A DNA stretch of 64,000 bases from Lachnospiraceae bacterium (lineage in GTDB: Bacteria; Bacillota; Clostridia; Lachnospirales; Lachnospiraceae), in contig JAEERY010000075.1 in assembly GCA_016286035.1 (NCBI GenBank), positions 1 through 64,000 of the forward strand, given 5' to 3'. This document shows positions 45,269-54,400 of this stretch, in pieces (the first letter of the stretch is position 1; the number at the start of each line of letters is the position of its first letter). Position numbers and translations under genes: made by a program. The notes under the pieces are model-generated. The model saw only the letters and a program-made list of their open reading frames with translations, was not told where the DNA came from and searched no databases.

Positions 45269-46177
45269 ATGAAGTACGACAGAGTTACACAAAAAAAGAA
45301 AAAAAACAGAATAAAACCGATAACATCGATCGTGCTTATTGCGGTTGCCGTCATGTTTGTGATACCGATCATCTTTACCATATGTAATTCATTCATGGCA
45401 GAGAGTGAGATAGCTGCAAACTACGGAAGGGTATTTGACAGCGTCACGGGAAAGGGCAGTTCAAAGTTCATATCCGAGACCGTGCATCTTAAGTTCATAC
45501 CGGATATGGTGAGCTTTAAGCAGTACTTTACAGTTTTGTTCAACAGCCCGGATTATCTTTTGAAGTTCTGGAATTCGGTGATACTCGTTGTACCTATCGT
45601 GATATTCCAGCTTGTTGTCGCAATGCTGGCATCATACGGATTTGCACGTTACAGAGGAAGACTTCGTGAGATCATATTCTTTGCATATATAATACTGATG
45701 CTCATGCCGTACCAGGTTACGCTGGTGCCGAACTTCTTTGTAAGTGAATGGCTTGGCATCATTAATACTAACTGGGCCATATGGCTCCCCGGAATATTTT
45801 CGCCGTTTGCGGTGTTTTTGCTGACAAAGTGCATGAGAAGGATACCTGCGGGTATCATTGATGCAGCAAAGATAGACGGTGCGGGTGAATGGAAGATATT
45901 TACAAAGATATGCTATCCTTTGTGCAAGAGTGCGGTTGCGAGTGTATGCATACTTTTGTTCATAGATTACTGGAACATGGTCGAACAGCCGCTCATACTT
46001 TTAAATGACAGTGATATGCATCCGCTTTCGGTATTTTTATCAAAGATAAATCAGGGTGAGATCGGTATAGCATTCGCGGTAGCGACCATCTATATGATAC
46101 CTACTCTGCTCGTATTCCAATACGGTGAGGAATACCTTGTCGAAGGAATAACATACCAGGGCGGAATGAAAGGCTAA
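45269..46177 (+). CDS. Carbohydrate-type ABC transporter permease 2 (UgpE/MalG-like)
   Basis: The 302-residue protein has six transmembrane helices and the EAA loop IDAAKIDGAGEWKIFTKICYP (about residues 190-210). It is the usual partner of a MalF-type permease in CUT1 importers. It departs slightly in having a longer first outer loop (about residues 42-85) than many MalG proteins. GGAGG precedes ATG 45269, and only 3 bases separate it from permease 1. The adaptor gene follows 9 bases later. Confidence 0.9.
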   Translation: MKYDRVTQKKKKNRIKPITSIVLIAVAVMFVIPIIFTICNSFMAESEIAANYGRVFDSVTGKGSSKFISETVHLKFIPDMVSFKQYFTVLFNSPDYLLKFWNSVILVVPIVIFQLVVAMLASYGFARYRGRLREIIFFAYIILMLMPYQVTLVPNFFVSEWLGIINTNWAIWLPGIFSPFAVFLLTKCMRRIPAGIIDAAKIDGAGEWKIFTKICYPLCKSAVASVCILLFIDYWNMVEQPLILLNDSDMHPLSVFLSKINQGEIGIAFAVATIYMIPTLLVFQYGEEYLVEGITYQGGMKG

Positions 46178-46186
46178 AGCTTTATA

Positions 46187-48151
46187 ATGAATAACGAGTC
46201 AAAAGAAAACAATACCATTAAACTGAAAAAAGATGTGGTCAAAAATATAGCGATAGTATTCTTGAGTATCATGCTCATACTGACCTTCTTTTCAAACAGT
46301 ATCATGAATAAATCGCTCCCCGAGGTTGCGACCAAGTATATACAGAGCGAGACGATAACCGAGAAGATAAGAGGAACCGGAGTAGTTGAGGCTGACGATC
46401 CTTATAGCGTCATGGTTAAGGACAGCCGAGTGATACACAGTGTTGCCGTAAAAGAAGGGGATACGGTATCGAAGGATCAGGTTCTGTTTTACCTTGAAGA
46501 AGGAGACAGCGAGGAGCTTGATAAGGCGCAGAAAGACCTTGAGGATCTTATCTATAAATATACAGCAGGTGCTCTTACGGGCGAGATGAGTGCAGAGGCA
46601 TATGTACAGGCCACTACAGGGCGAGTATCATCAATGGCTGTATATGAGGCTCAGATTGAAGCTGCAAGAGCAAGAGTCAAAGCAGCTCAGGAAAATGTTG
46701 ACAGCATTGCAAGACAGCAGACCATAGCAGGTTCTTCATCTCTGTCGGATTCGGATATAAACGATGCTAAACTTGAACTGGAAAAGGCTCAGAACGAGCT
46801 TGCTTCAGCAAAGGCAAAGTATGATGAGCTAAAGGCTGTTGTGGATGCCGGTGATGGTGGAGCTGCAGCACTTAAGAGTGAACTTGAGTCAGCGAAGCTG
46901 GAAAGGGATAATGCCAAGGCAAAATATGAAAGATGTCAGGACAGTATTGTAAATAATATAAATCCGACAACGCTTTCAACATTTAAAGCCAAAGATACAG
47001 ATGATAAATATGCTTCAATTTCCAGCATCGAGGATGTAAAGAAACTGCTATTCAGTGGTGAAGATCCCAGTGTATCGGAAGACAAGGCTATTAAGAATAC
47101 CGAAGCATTAAACGATTGGATATATGCAGTTTCAGCCACACCGGATGTGGAAATAAAAGATATAATTGACAGCTATAAATCCTACATGGATGCAAAATCA
47201 GCCTGCAGTACAAAAGAAGCTGCTGTAAAAACAGCTGAAGCAAAGGGATCAGATTACAACAGTGCAATAAGCAAGCTTTCTTCGGCGGAATCAGATTACA
47301 ACAGTGCAAAGAATAAGGTTGATGAGCTCAATACCAAGATATCAAAGCTTACCAATGAACAGTCAGAGAATAAGGAAGGCAATCAGCAGCTTATCAATGA
47401 TCTGGCTGTCAGAAAAGCTGATGCGGATCTGGAGCTTAGCAAAGCAAAGGAAGCTCAGACTCAGCTGCTTTTGGATATAAGCAAGACACTCGATCTTGCT
47501 AATCAGAATTCCATCATAAGGGAACAGCGTGAAAAGGTTGAAAAGTTAAAACAGGATGCCAGCGGTGCTCAGATCACGTCTCCGGTTGACGGTATAGTGC
47601 TTTCTGTTGCAAAGAAGGCAGGTGAAACAACATCTGCAAGTGACCCTGTAGCAACGATACAGGTTGCAGGCAAGCCGATGTATATGAAGGTTACAGTAAC
47701 GGCCGAACAGGCAAAGAAGGTTCAGGTGGGTGATACTGCGGATCTTCAAAACTCCTGGTACTATGGCGGAAACATAATGATCAAACTTGCAAAGATAATA
47801 AACGATCCTAACAATCCGGCAAAGAGCAAGCAGCTTGTGTTCAGCGTTGAGGGTGAGGTAACGAACGGCGAGTCTTTAAGCATTTCAGTGGGACAAAGAG
47901 CAAGAGAATATGACAGAGTTGTTCCGAACAGTGCGATAAGGGAAGACAATAAAGGCAAGTTCATTTATACGATAGAAGAGAAGAGAACTCCTTTTGGAAA
48001 CAGATACAAAGCCAAAAGGATAGATGTCGAGGTCATAACAAGCGATGATAACAACACGGCTATAAATGCCGATGTGGATTCATGGGCGTATGTCATTACA
48101 ACCTCGGATAAACCCATCAGTCAGGGTCAGCAGGTAAGACTGAGTGATTGA
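46187..48151 (+). CDS. HlyD/RND-type adaptor protein with long coiled coil
   Basis: The 654-residue protein has one N-terminal transmembrane helix (about 20-38), a first lipoyl half (DSRVIHSVAVKEGDTVSKDQVLFYLEEGD), a very long Ala/Lys/Glu coiled coil (about 105-460) broken near 255-340 by a non-helical section, a second lipoyl half (GAQITSPVDGIVLSVAKKAGET) and a beta-barrel plus membrane-proximal end (VVPNSAIREDNKG). Such adaptors normally work with exporters. Here it sits in an operon with importer-type permeases. A 19-base stretch is repeated 42 bases apart in the coil (47249, 47291). Confidence 0.85.
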   Translation: MNNESKENNTIKLKKDVVKNIAIVFLSIMLILTFFSNSIMNKSLPEVATKYIQSETITEKIRGTGVVEADDPYSVMVKDSRVIHSVAVKEGDTVSKDQVLFYLEEGDSEELDKAQKDLEDLIYKYTAGALTGEMSAEAYVQATTGRVSSMAVYEAQIEAARARVKAAQENVDSIARQQTIAGSSSLSDSDINDAKLELEKAQNELASAKAKYDELKAVVDAGDGGAAALKSELESAKLERDNAKAKYERCQDSIVNNINPTTLSTFKAKDTDDKYASISSIEDVKKLLFSGEDPSVSEDKAIKNTEALNDWIYAVSATPDVEIKDIIDSYKSYMDAKSACSTKEAAVKTAEAKGSDYNSAISKLSSAESDYNSAKNKVDELNTKISKLTNEQSENKEGNQQLINDLAVRKADADLELSKAKEAQTQLLLDISKTLDLANQNSIIREQREKVEKLKQDASGAQITSPVDGIVLSVAKKAGETTSASDPVATIQVAGKPMYMKVTVTAEQAKKVQVGDTADLQNSWYYGGNIMIKLAKIINDPNNPAKSKQLVFSVEGEVTNGESLSISVGQRAREYDRVVPNSAIREDNKGKFIYTIEEKRTPFGNRYKAKRIDVEVITSDDNNTAINADVDSWAYVITTSDKPISQGQQVRLSD

Positions 48152-48153
48152 TA

Positions 48154-49218
48154 ATGAAAAAGAAGATAATCATATGCTTATCGCTGCTGTTGGCAGCAGT
48201 ATTGAGCATATATGTCAGTATAAAAAAGAATACGCTTTACGATCAGCTTGCTGCTGACAGATGGACCGATGAAGGTGATATGGCTCAGATATCCCTGTTT
48301 TATCCGGTAAGGATGACCGAACAGCTCGATTCGATGCATTTCACGGATCTGTCACACAGGATTCAGAATGCTCTGGATGATTCGGCTTATTCCGAAGCGG
48401 CAGGAAAAAAAGATAAGACGGGATTAAGCTTTCCTTACTCGGTAAGTGTAACAGGAGAAGCGCGTCTTGCGTCCGATTCGGCTGAGGTTGATGTGAAAAC
48501 ATACGGTGTTGAAGGTGATTTCTTTACATTTCATCCTTTAAACCTTCTTTCGGGATCATATCTGTCCCCGGATGATATTATGGAAGACGGAGTGATTCTT
48601 GATGAAGACGCCGCATGGAAACTGTTCGGTTCTTATGATATAGCAGGTCAAACAGTTGTGATCACGGGTGTACCTCATATAGTAAAGGGAGTAGTCAGGA
48701 AAGAGGAAGGCACTGTTGCCTTGGAAGCTGGTCTTGACGGTCCCATGTGCTACATGAGTCTTGACAGCCTAACCAAGTACGGTAGGATATACGGATCATA
48801 TACCTATGAGATGATACTGCCGAATCCGGTTGAAGGTTTTGCAAAGAAAACGGTTTCGGAAGTTCTCGGAAAAGACCTTGAGGAACTGATTATTTGTGAG
48901 AACAGCAAGCGATTCACTGTCGGAGCGCTTGTTGATATAATCAGGAACAGAAAACTTCGTTCAATGTCAACAAAAGGAGTTGTCTTTCCGTTTTACGAGA
49001 ATATAGCAAGGTCGTGGGAGGATACCTTTTCTGTTATCTGTCTTGCGGTTATCATCATACTTGGAGTGAACCTTGCGATATTTGCTTTTTATTTATTCAG
49101 ACTGTTACGATCGCAGGCTTTTAAGAATTTTAAGAAGCGATTGAAACACAATATAAAGATTCTTATCAGTGAAATGATAAAGAGGAGGGAGTATAAAAAA
49201 CAATATGAAAAAAATTAG
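48154..49218 (+). CDS. MacB-periplasmic-core-like membrane protein lacking the FtsX permease
   Basis: The 354-residue protein has an N-terminal helix (about 5-22), an extracytoplasmic region (about 35-275) that matches the MacB periplasmic core domain (VEGDFFTFHPLNLLSGSYLS, ILDEDAAWKLFGSYDIAGQ and VVITGVPHIVKGVVRKE), then a single helix near the end (FSVICLAVIIILGVNLAIFAFYLF) and a basic cytoplasmic tail. Full MacB/FtsX permeases have four helices and work with an ATPase; three are missing here. ATG 48154 was chosen over TTG 48148. It overlaps the next gene by 14 bases. Confidence 0.75.
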   Translation: MKKKIIICLSLLLAAVLSIYVSIKKNTLYDQLAADRWTDEGDMAQISLFYPVRMTEQLDSMHFTDLSHRIQNALDDSAYSEAAGKKDKTGLSFPYSVSVTGEARLASDSAEVDVKTYGVEGDFFTFHPLNLLSGSYLSPDDIMEDGVILDEDAAWKLFGSYDIAGQTVVITGVPHIVKGVVRKEEGTVALEAGLDGPMCYMSLDSLTKYGRIYGSYTYEMILPNPVEGFAKKTVSEVLGKDLEELIICENSKRFTVGALVDIIRNRKLRSMSTKGVVFPFYENIARSWEDTFSVICLAVIIILGVNLAIFAFYLFRLLRSQAFKNFKKRLKHNIKILISEMIKRREYKKQYEKN

Positions 49219-51640
49219 AAAAATCATTACAATGATCCTTGTTCTTACTATTGCCGTATCACTAGCGGCATGCGGAAAGAAAGATGGAGACAAGGATTCA
49301 TCAAAATCCTCAAAGAAAGGTGACAAGGGGGATACAGGAGAATCGGTTGAAGAGATCATAGCTGATATCAACAACTATGTGTATAAGAATGAGCCTTTCA
49401 ATATTTCGAGTGACGAATATGTGGGAAGAGCAAAGCTCTATAACGACACTGTTTATATCATGAGCGTAACCTATGATTATCCGGAGGGTGCGGAAGGCTC
49501 AGATGACGGAGAAGTCATACCATATGAAGAAGAAACATACAGTAATGTCGTACCGGACGATGGATCAACGGAATCGGGTGAAGTGAATGTTGAAGCTGCT
49601 GATGTGGAAGCTAATTCAACAATGACATTCAAGCTTTTGAAATATGATCTTAACGGGAACAAGGTAGGAGAGCTTAAAAAGGAATTCTCGGGTGAGACCA
49701 ACGTACCTGATTTCTCTGTCGACAAAGAAGGCAACGTATATATCATCACAGAAGTATACAGTTACCATGAGGATACCGGTAATTATGCCGGTGAGTATAC
49801 ACTCATATGTATGGCTGATGACGGAAATGAAAACTGGAAAACTGAGATCAAAGTAGACACAGCAGGAGATTACTTCTATCCCAATGCATTGAACATGAAG
49901 GATGATCTGATCATTGTTTCGTCAAATGCAGGTATCTATACTTTCGATAAACAGGGCAACAATAAGAACCATATCGGTGATCAGATGGGAGACAATGACT
50001 GGAACTCATCATTCCTGTTAAAAGACGGAAGAATGGCTGTTATCTCTTACACAGGTGATAAGCCTGTTATGTCTGCCTATAACCTGGAGACCGGACAGAA
50101 CGATGAGACATTTGATCTTCCTTTCAGTATCTGGAATTACGCTGTAAATCCCGGAACTGTACATGATCTTTTGCTTTCTAACTCAACCGGACTTTTCTAT
50201 TACAACTTCGGTGATAAAGAAGTGACAAAGATGATCGATTATATCGCATCAGACCTTTGCACATACTCTATCTACAATATTTGTGAGATAGATGACAAGA
50301 CATTTTACGGAAGCTATTATGATGATCTTGATGAGTCTGAGAATGCCACAAAGTTTGCAAAGTTCAATAAGATCGAGCCTAAAGATGTCGGAAACAAGAC
50401 AGTCCTTTCCGTGGGCGGAATGTATATCGGAACCGATATAAGAAAGAATATCATACTCTTTAACAGAAGTTCGGATAAATACAGGATTATCACAAAAGAC
50501 TATTCCGTATATGATACAGGTGATGATTATAACGGTATCATAAACATTATGAACAACGATATCATCGCAGGTACAATGCCCGATATCATGTTGCTCAATA
50601 CAAGTCTTGATATAAACAATTATTTTGTTAAGGGTGCATTTGAACCCCTTGACGGATATATAGACAATGATGCTCAGTTCAACCGTTCCGACTATATGGA
50701 GAACGTGCTTGATACATTGAGCTTTGACGGAAAACTTTACTGTATAACACCTTCGTTCTATGTAAATACGATGATAGGTAAGAAATCCGTTGTGGGAGAT
50801 AAGAACCTTTCGCTGGATGAGCTTGAGAACATAGCAAAGGACTGCGGTCCCGATACGGAAGTATTTCTTCAGATGTCTAAGGAACAGTTCATCAGAAATA
50901 TCATGTATTACAATCCCGGTGAATTTATAAACTATGAGACCGGAGAGGTTAAGTTCGATTCACCTGAGTTCATAAAGATACTTGAATTTACCGATAATCT
51001 TAAGGATGAGATAGACTACGGAGATTATGATGAAAACTGGAGTGATTATGAGACTGCTTTCATGGAGAACAGAGCGCTTGTAACTGTTTTATCGCTTTAT
51101 GATTTCAGAGACAGCCTGTCATATTACAGATATGCACAGTTTGGTGAGGAACTTGGCTTCATAGGATTCCCTACATCTGAGGGAAGCGGAAACACTATCG
51201 GATTTGAGAATGCATTTGCTATAAGTGCTTCATCAAAGAATAAGGATGCCGCATGGGAATTTTTGAGAGATTATCTTTCAGATGATTTCCAGAACAAGAT
51301 CGTATGGGGATATCCTTTAAAGAAATCTGCTCTCGAAAAGATGGCAAAAGAGGCAATGGAACCCCGCACCTACATCAATGATAAGGGTGAAGAAGAAGTG
51401 TATAAGGACAGCTTCTGGATCAATGATAAAGAGATAGTGGCAGAGCCTCTGACACAGGCAGAGATCGATAACTATATTAATGTTATAAAGAGTGCAGACA
51501 AGCTTGTTAATTATAACGAAAGCGTATCGGATATAATCGTTGAGGAAGCACAGAGCTACTTCAGCGGACAGAAGGATGCAGCTAATGTAGCAAAGATAAT
51601 CCAGAGCCGTGTACAGATCTACGTAAACGAAAACCGCTAG
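49205..51640 (+). CDS. Lipoprotein with propeller-like N-terminal domain and family 1 solute-binding domain
   Basis: The 811-residue protein has a lipoprotein signal (lipobox LAAC, Cys near residue 23) and an Asp/Lys/Ser linker. Residues 50-400 are beta-rich repeats of the 'FSVDKEGNVYIITE' type, suggesting a propeller. Residues 410-811 look like a family 1 extracellular solute-binding protein (MPDIMLLNTSLDINNYF, LYCITPSFYVNTMIG, AFAISASSKNKDAAWEFLRDYL). Normal binding proteins are about 430 residues, so the front half is an addition. The gene overlaps the MacB-like gene and closes the operon before a strong terminator. AGGAGGGAG lies about 15 bases upstream. Confidence 0.85.
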   Translation: MKKIRKIITMILVLTIAVSLAACGKKDGDKDSSKSSKKGDKGDTGESVEEIIADINNYVYKNEPFNISSDEYVGRAKLYNDTVYIMSVTYDYPEGAEGSDDGEVIPYEEETYSNVVPDDGSTESGEVNVEAADVEANSTMTFKLLKYDLNGNKVGELKKEFSGETNVPDFSVDKEGNVYIITEVYSYHEDTGNYAGEYTLICMADDGNENWKTEIKVDTAGDYFYPNALNMKDDLIIVSSNAGIYTFDKQGNNKNHIGDQMGDNDWNSSFLLKDGRMAVISYTGDKPVMSAYNLETGQNDETFDLPFSIWNYAVNPGTVHDLLLSNSTGLFYYNFGDKEVTKMIDYIASDLCTYSIYNICEIDDKTFYGSYYDDLDESENATKFAKFNKIEPKDVGNKTVLSVGGMYIGTDIRKNIILFNRSSDKYRIITKDYSVYDTGDDYNGIINIMNNDIIAGTMPDIMLLNTSLDINNYFVKGAFEPLDGYIDNDAQFNRSDYMENVLDTLSFDGKLYCITPSFYVNTMIGKKSVVGDKNLSLDELENIAKDCGPDTEVFLQMSKEQFIRNIMYYNPGEFINYETGEVKFDSPEFIKILEFTDNLKDEIDYGDYDENWSDYETAFMENRALVTVLSLYDFRDSLSYYRYAQFGEELGFIGFPTSEGSGNTIGFENAFAISASSKNKDAAWEFLRDYLSDDFQNKIVWGYPLKKSALEKMAKEAMEPRTYINDKGEEEVYKDSFWINDKEIVAEPLTQAEIDNYINVIKSADKLVNYNESVSDIIVEEAQSYFSGQKDAANVAKIIQSRVQIYVNENR

Positions 51641-51677
51641 GAAAAAGTGATACAGAACTCAAATAAATAAAGACAAC

Positions 51678-51726
51678 AAAAAAGATTTTAAGACCGTGCG
51701 ATTAAGCGGGTTTTAAAATCTTTTTG
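51678..51726. terminator. Terminator of the ysxC/ABC operon
   Basis: A long stem (aaaaaagattttaagacc with gggttttaaaatcttttt; 51678-51695 and 51708-51725) around a 12-base loop. A- and T-runs on both sides allow use by the convergent minus-strand gene. Confidence 0.8.
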
Positions 51727-51743
51727 TATGTATTAAGATCGAT

Positions 51744-52925
51744 TCAGTTTATTTCCGATGAAACGGCATCTGACATTATAAGGTCGAGCATTATGGCAGC
51801 GATCTCAGGATCGAACTGCTTGCCGGCACAAACATCAAGTTCGTTCATGATGGCTTCCTTGCTGAGCGCATCACGGTAGCATCTGTATGAACTCATTGCA
51901 TCATAGGAATCTGCCACGCAAATGATACGGGCTATCAGCGGAATGTCATCGCCTTTAAGCCCCTGAGGATAACCGTTTCCGTCATATCTTTCATGGTGAT
52001 ACAGCGCACCTGAAACGATATCCTGGATAGCGCTGAAGTCCTTTAGCATCTCAGCACCCTGAGTGGTGTGGGTCTCGATGACTTTACGTTCCTCAGGAGT
52101 GAGCTTCGCGGGTTTGTTTAAGATCGCATCCGGGATGCTCATTTTACCGACATCATGCAAAAGAGCGGTGTAGTATATATTATCAAGTTCTTCCTCGGTT
52201 AAATCCATATGTGAAGCTATCATTCGCGAATACTGGGCAACTCTTGAAGAGTGACCGTTTGTGTATGGATCCTTAGCATCGATGAAGTTTGTGAAAGTCT
52301 TTATCGACTGAACGATTATCTGGCGGTCTATCTCTCTTCTGCGCTTGTAGTAGATGGACATGATGCGTACTGAAAGGCTTGAACATACTGCTATAAGCCA
52401 AACAAGCGATAGTACACACAGTATCCAGAACAGAGCAAAATGCGTATATCTGTATATCGGAGTTCCTTTTATAGTGAATTCATTTATATCGGTCGTAACT
52501 CCCGAGAACAGGATGAAACCGAATGTTATGCACTCGCCCGGTTCGATATCATAGTTGTATTCGAGTCCGGTAACTTTTACTGTACCGTCAGGATCGATGA
52601 CATAATCACCGCTCCATGAATCGTTTATCTCTGAATTGGGTGGGAGATTAAATGTCACTTCCCAATCTACTATGGGGAAAGGAGTGTTGTTCTGGACAGT
52701 TGCGTCATACTGATTTGCTCTTACACCAAAGCTTTCAAGCCATCCCTTTGATATGACCATCTCAGCGCCCAGATCTCCGCTTGAGATACTGTCCGATTCA
52801 CTCTGATGATATATTATGGGGTGGGCATTTTTCACCTGATGCCTTAAGTATATGAAGCCAAAAATAATCAATATAAGAATTATCCCATAAATTATGGGCA
52901 GTTTTTTGGTAATACTTTTTAGCAT
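51744..52925 (-). CDS. Membrane HD-GYP phosphodiesterase with CBM2-like outer domain
   Basis: The 393-residue protein has an N-terminal helix (about 8-27), an outer beta domain (about 60-150), a second helix (about 165-185) and a cytoplasmic HD-GYP domain (about 205-385; HD at 257-258, HHERYDGNGYPQG, DSYDAM). The outer domain reads like a family 2 carbohydrate-binding module: VDWEVTFNLPPNSEINDSWSG, an internal GTVKVTG strand, then IEPGECITFGFILFSG, with tryptophans at the positions expected in the fold. This suggests a c-di-GMP phosphodiesterase controlled by cellulose or another glycan. It is monocistronic, between convergent and divergent neighbours. Confidence 0.85.
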   Translation of the reverse strand: MLKSITKKLPIIYGIILILIIFGFIYLRHQVKNAHPIIYHQSESDSISSGDLGAEMVISKGWLESFGVRANQYDATVQNNTPFPIVDWEVTFNLPPNSEINDSWSGDYVIDPDGTVKVTGLEYNYDIEPGECITFGFILFSGVTTDINEFTIKGTPIYRYTHFALFWILCVLSLVWLIAVCSSLSVRIMSIYYKRRREIDRQIIVQSIKTFTNFIDAKDPYTNGHSSRVAQYSRMIASHMDLTEEELDNIYYTALLHDVGKMSIPDAILNKPAKLTPEERKVIETHTTQGAEMLKDFSAIQDIVSGALYHHERYDGNGYPQGLKGDDIPLIARIICVADSYDAMSSYRCYRDALSKEAIMNELDVCAGKQFDPEIAAIMLDLIMSDAVSSEIN

Positions 52926-52999
52926 ATTTCCATCCCTTCAATCTAAAACACCTTAATTTTACCTTAATTATCTTAAAAATTCAATAAACTATAGACAAA

Positions 53000-53012
53000 A
53001 CAGGTAACCTGT
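53000..53012. promoter_or_regulatory. Short palindrome upstream of the trans-sulfuration promoter
   Basis: The arms acaggt and acctgt around one central base (53006) lie 27 bases before the -35. It may be an activator or repressor site, or chance. Confidence 0.25.
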
Positions 53013-53038
53013 AATAGGGATTTAGTATATCTGTAAAA

Positions 53039-53067
53039 TTGATTTTTAGGCCATAACATGATATAGT
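53039..53067 (+). promoter_or_regulatory. Promoter of the trans-sulfuration gene
   Basis: TTGATT (53039-53044), a 17-base spacer and TATAGT (53062-53067) with an extended TGA, 61 bases before the start codon. Confidence 0.65.
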
Positions 53068-53128
53068 AGTTAAAGATATTGCTCACACACAATATGCAGT
53101 GTATATTGCATTTTTATCCGGAGGATAT

Positions 53129-54307
53129 ATGAGAGAAGAGTGTTACTACAACGACTATGATAGAAAAGAGAATCTTCACTTTGATTCCAAGGTGGTACAC
53201 GGAGCGTTAGGCTGCGATCCGATGACAGGTTCGTTAAGCTTTCCGATCTTCCAGACAGCCACATATAAACACAGAGCCTTTGATGTATCTACGGGATATC
53301 TCTATTCGAGATTGCAGAATCCTACAAGACAGGAACTTGAAAGGACAATGGCGATCTTGGAGGAAGGATATGAGGCATTTGCGTTCACTTCGGGACAGGC
53401 AGCTCACATGGCACTGTTCGGAATGCTTAAAGCAGGCGATCATATCATACTCTCTGATGATCTTTACGGAGGTACCTATCGTATAGCCGAGGATATATTC
53501 AGGGAACTCGGATGTGACTTCCAGTATGTTGATATGTCGGATATCGAGAATCTTGAAGCGGCAATGAGAGAGAATACCAGAATGGTATTTTTGGAAACAC
53601 CCACCAATCCGATGATGAGGGTTTCCGATATAAGAAAGGTTTCTGAGGTGGCACATAAATGGAATGCGGTATTTGTGGTTGACAATACATTCCTTACACC
53701 TTATTTCCAGAAACCGCTCACTCTCGGAGCAGACATAGTAACTCATTCAGGAACAAAGTATATCTGCGGACACAATGATGTAATAGCGGGAATACTTGTA
53801 ATAAAAGACGATACATATTCTGATCATTTCCATATGCAGTTAAAGAGCAGAGGCAACGGACTCGGTCCCATGGATTCATGGCTTCTCATAAGAGGCTTAA
53901 AAACTCTTTCACTTCGTATGGAGAAGCATAATTCCAATGCCAAGATCGTAGCTGAATGGCTCAGAAAGCATCCCAAGGTAAAGAAAGTTTACTATGCGGG
54001 ATTTGAAGATCATAAAGGTTATGAGATCAGTCTTTCGCAGACAACAGGCTTTGGTGGAATGATCTCGTTTGAACTTGATTCCTTGGAGACAGCAAAGAAA
54101 CTCTTAACGGATGTTAAGATGATACTTTTTGCGGAGTCACTCGGAGGAACGGAGACACTCGTAACATACCCGCTCACTCAGACTCATGAATCGATACCGG
54201 CAGATATCAGGGAACAGCTTGGTATAAACGAGAGATTCATAAGGATCTCGATAGGTATAGAGGACCCCAGAGACATAATAGCTGATCTGGAACAGGCTCT
54301 GGGTTAA
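53129..54307 (+). CDS. Trans-sulfuration PLP-dependent enzyme (cystathionine gamma-synthase/lyase family)
   Basis: The 392-residue enzyme has the Cys/Met-metabolism PLP motifs: TATYKHRAFD, YSRLQNPTRQELE, SGQAAHMALF, FLETPTNPMMRVSDI, VDNTFLTPYFQKPL and the cofactor-lysine box HSGTKYICGH (K210), with ESLGGTETLV near the end. It could make cystathionine or homocysteine, or degrade cystathionine or methionine; motifs alone do not decide. ATG 53129 follows GGAGG (53120-53124). The upstream GTG 53099 lacks a site. It is followed by a hairpin and then dapF, so it may start an amino-acid/cell-wall run. Confidence 0.9.
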   Translation: MREECYYNDYDRKENLHFDSKVVHGALGCDPMTGSLSFPIFQTATYKHRAFDVSTGYLYSRLQNPTRQELERTMAILEEGYEAFAFTSGQAAHMALFGMLKAGDHIILSDDLYGGTYRIAEDIFRELGCDFQYVDMSDIENLEAAMRENTRMVFLETPTNPMMRVSDIRKVSEVAHKWNAVFVVDNTFLTPYFQKPLTLGADIVTHSGTKYICGHNDVIAGILVIKDDTYSDHFHMQLKSRGNGLGPMDSWLLIRGLKTLSLRMEKHNSNAKIVAEWLRKHPKVKKVYYAGFEDHKGYEISLSQTTGFGGMISFELDSLETAKKLLTDVKMILFAESLGGTETLVTYPLTQTHESIPADIREQLGINERFIRISIGIEDPRDIIADLEQALG

Positions 54308-54324
54308 CTGATATTCATAGAACA

Positions 54325-54366
54325 GAAATGTATGCAATGCTTCGTTTGTTCGGGGCATTGCATTTC
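54325..54366 (+). terminator. Hairpin between the trans-sulfuration gene and dapF
   Basis: A stem formed by gaaatg...gcaatgc and gcattgcatttc (54325-54340 with 54355-54366, small bulge) has no T-run after it. It may attenuate or protect rather than terminate. Confidence 0.4.
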
Positions 54367-54400
54367 GTGTGTATAGACATACTACTTTAAGGGGACGGAT

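Noticed and set aside
49205..51640. Fusion of two solute-binding proteins
   Set aside because: The first half has repeated beta-strand motifs but no binding-protein signatures, so a propeller-like domain is more likely.
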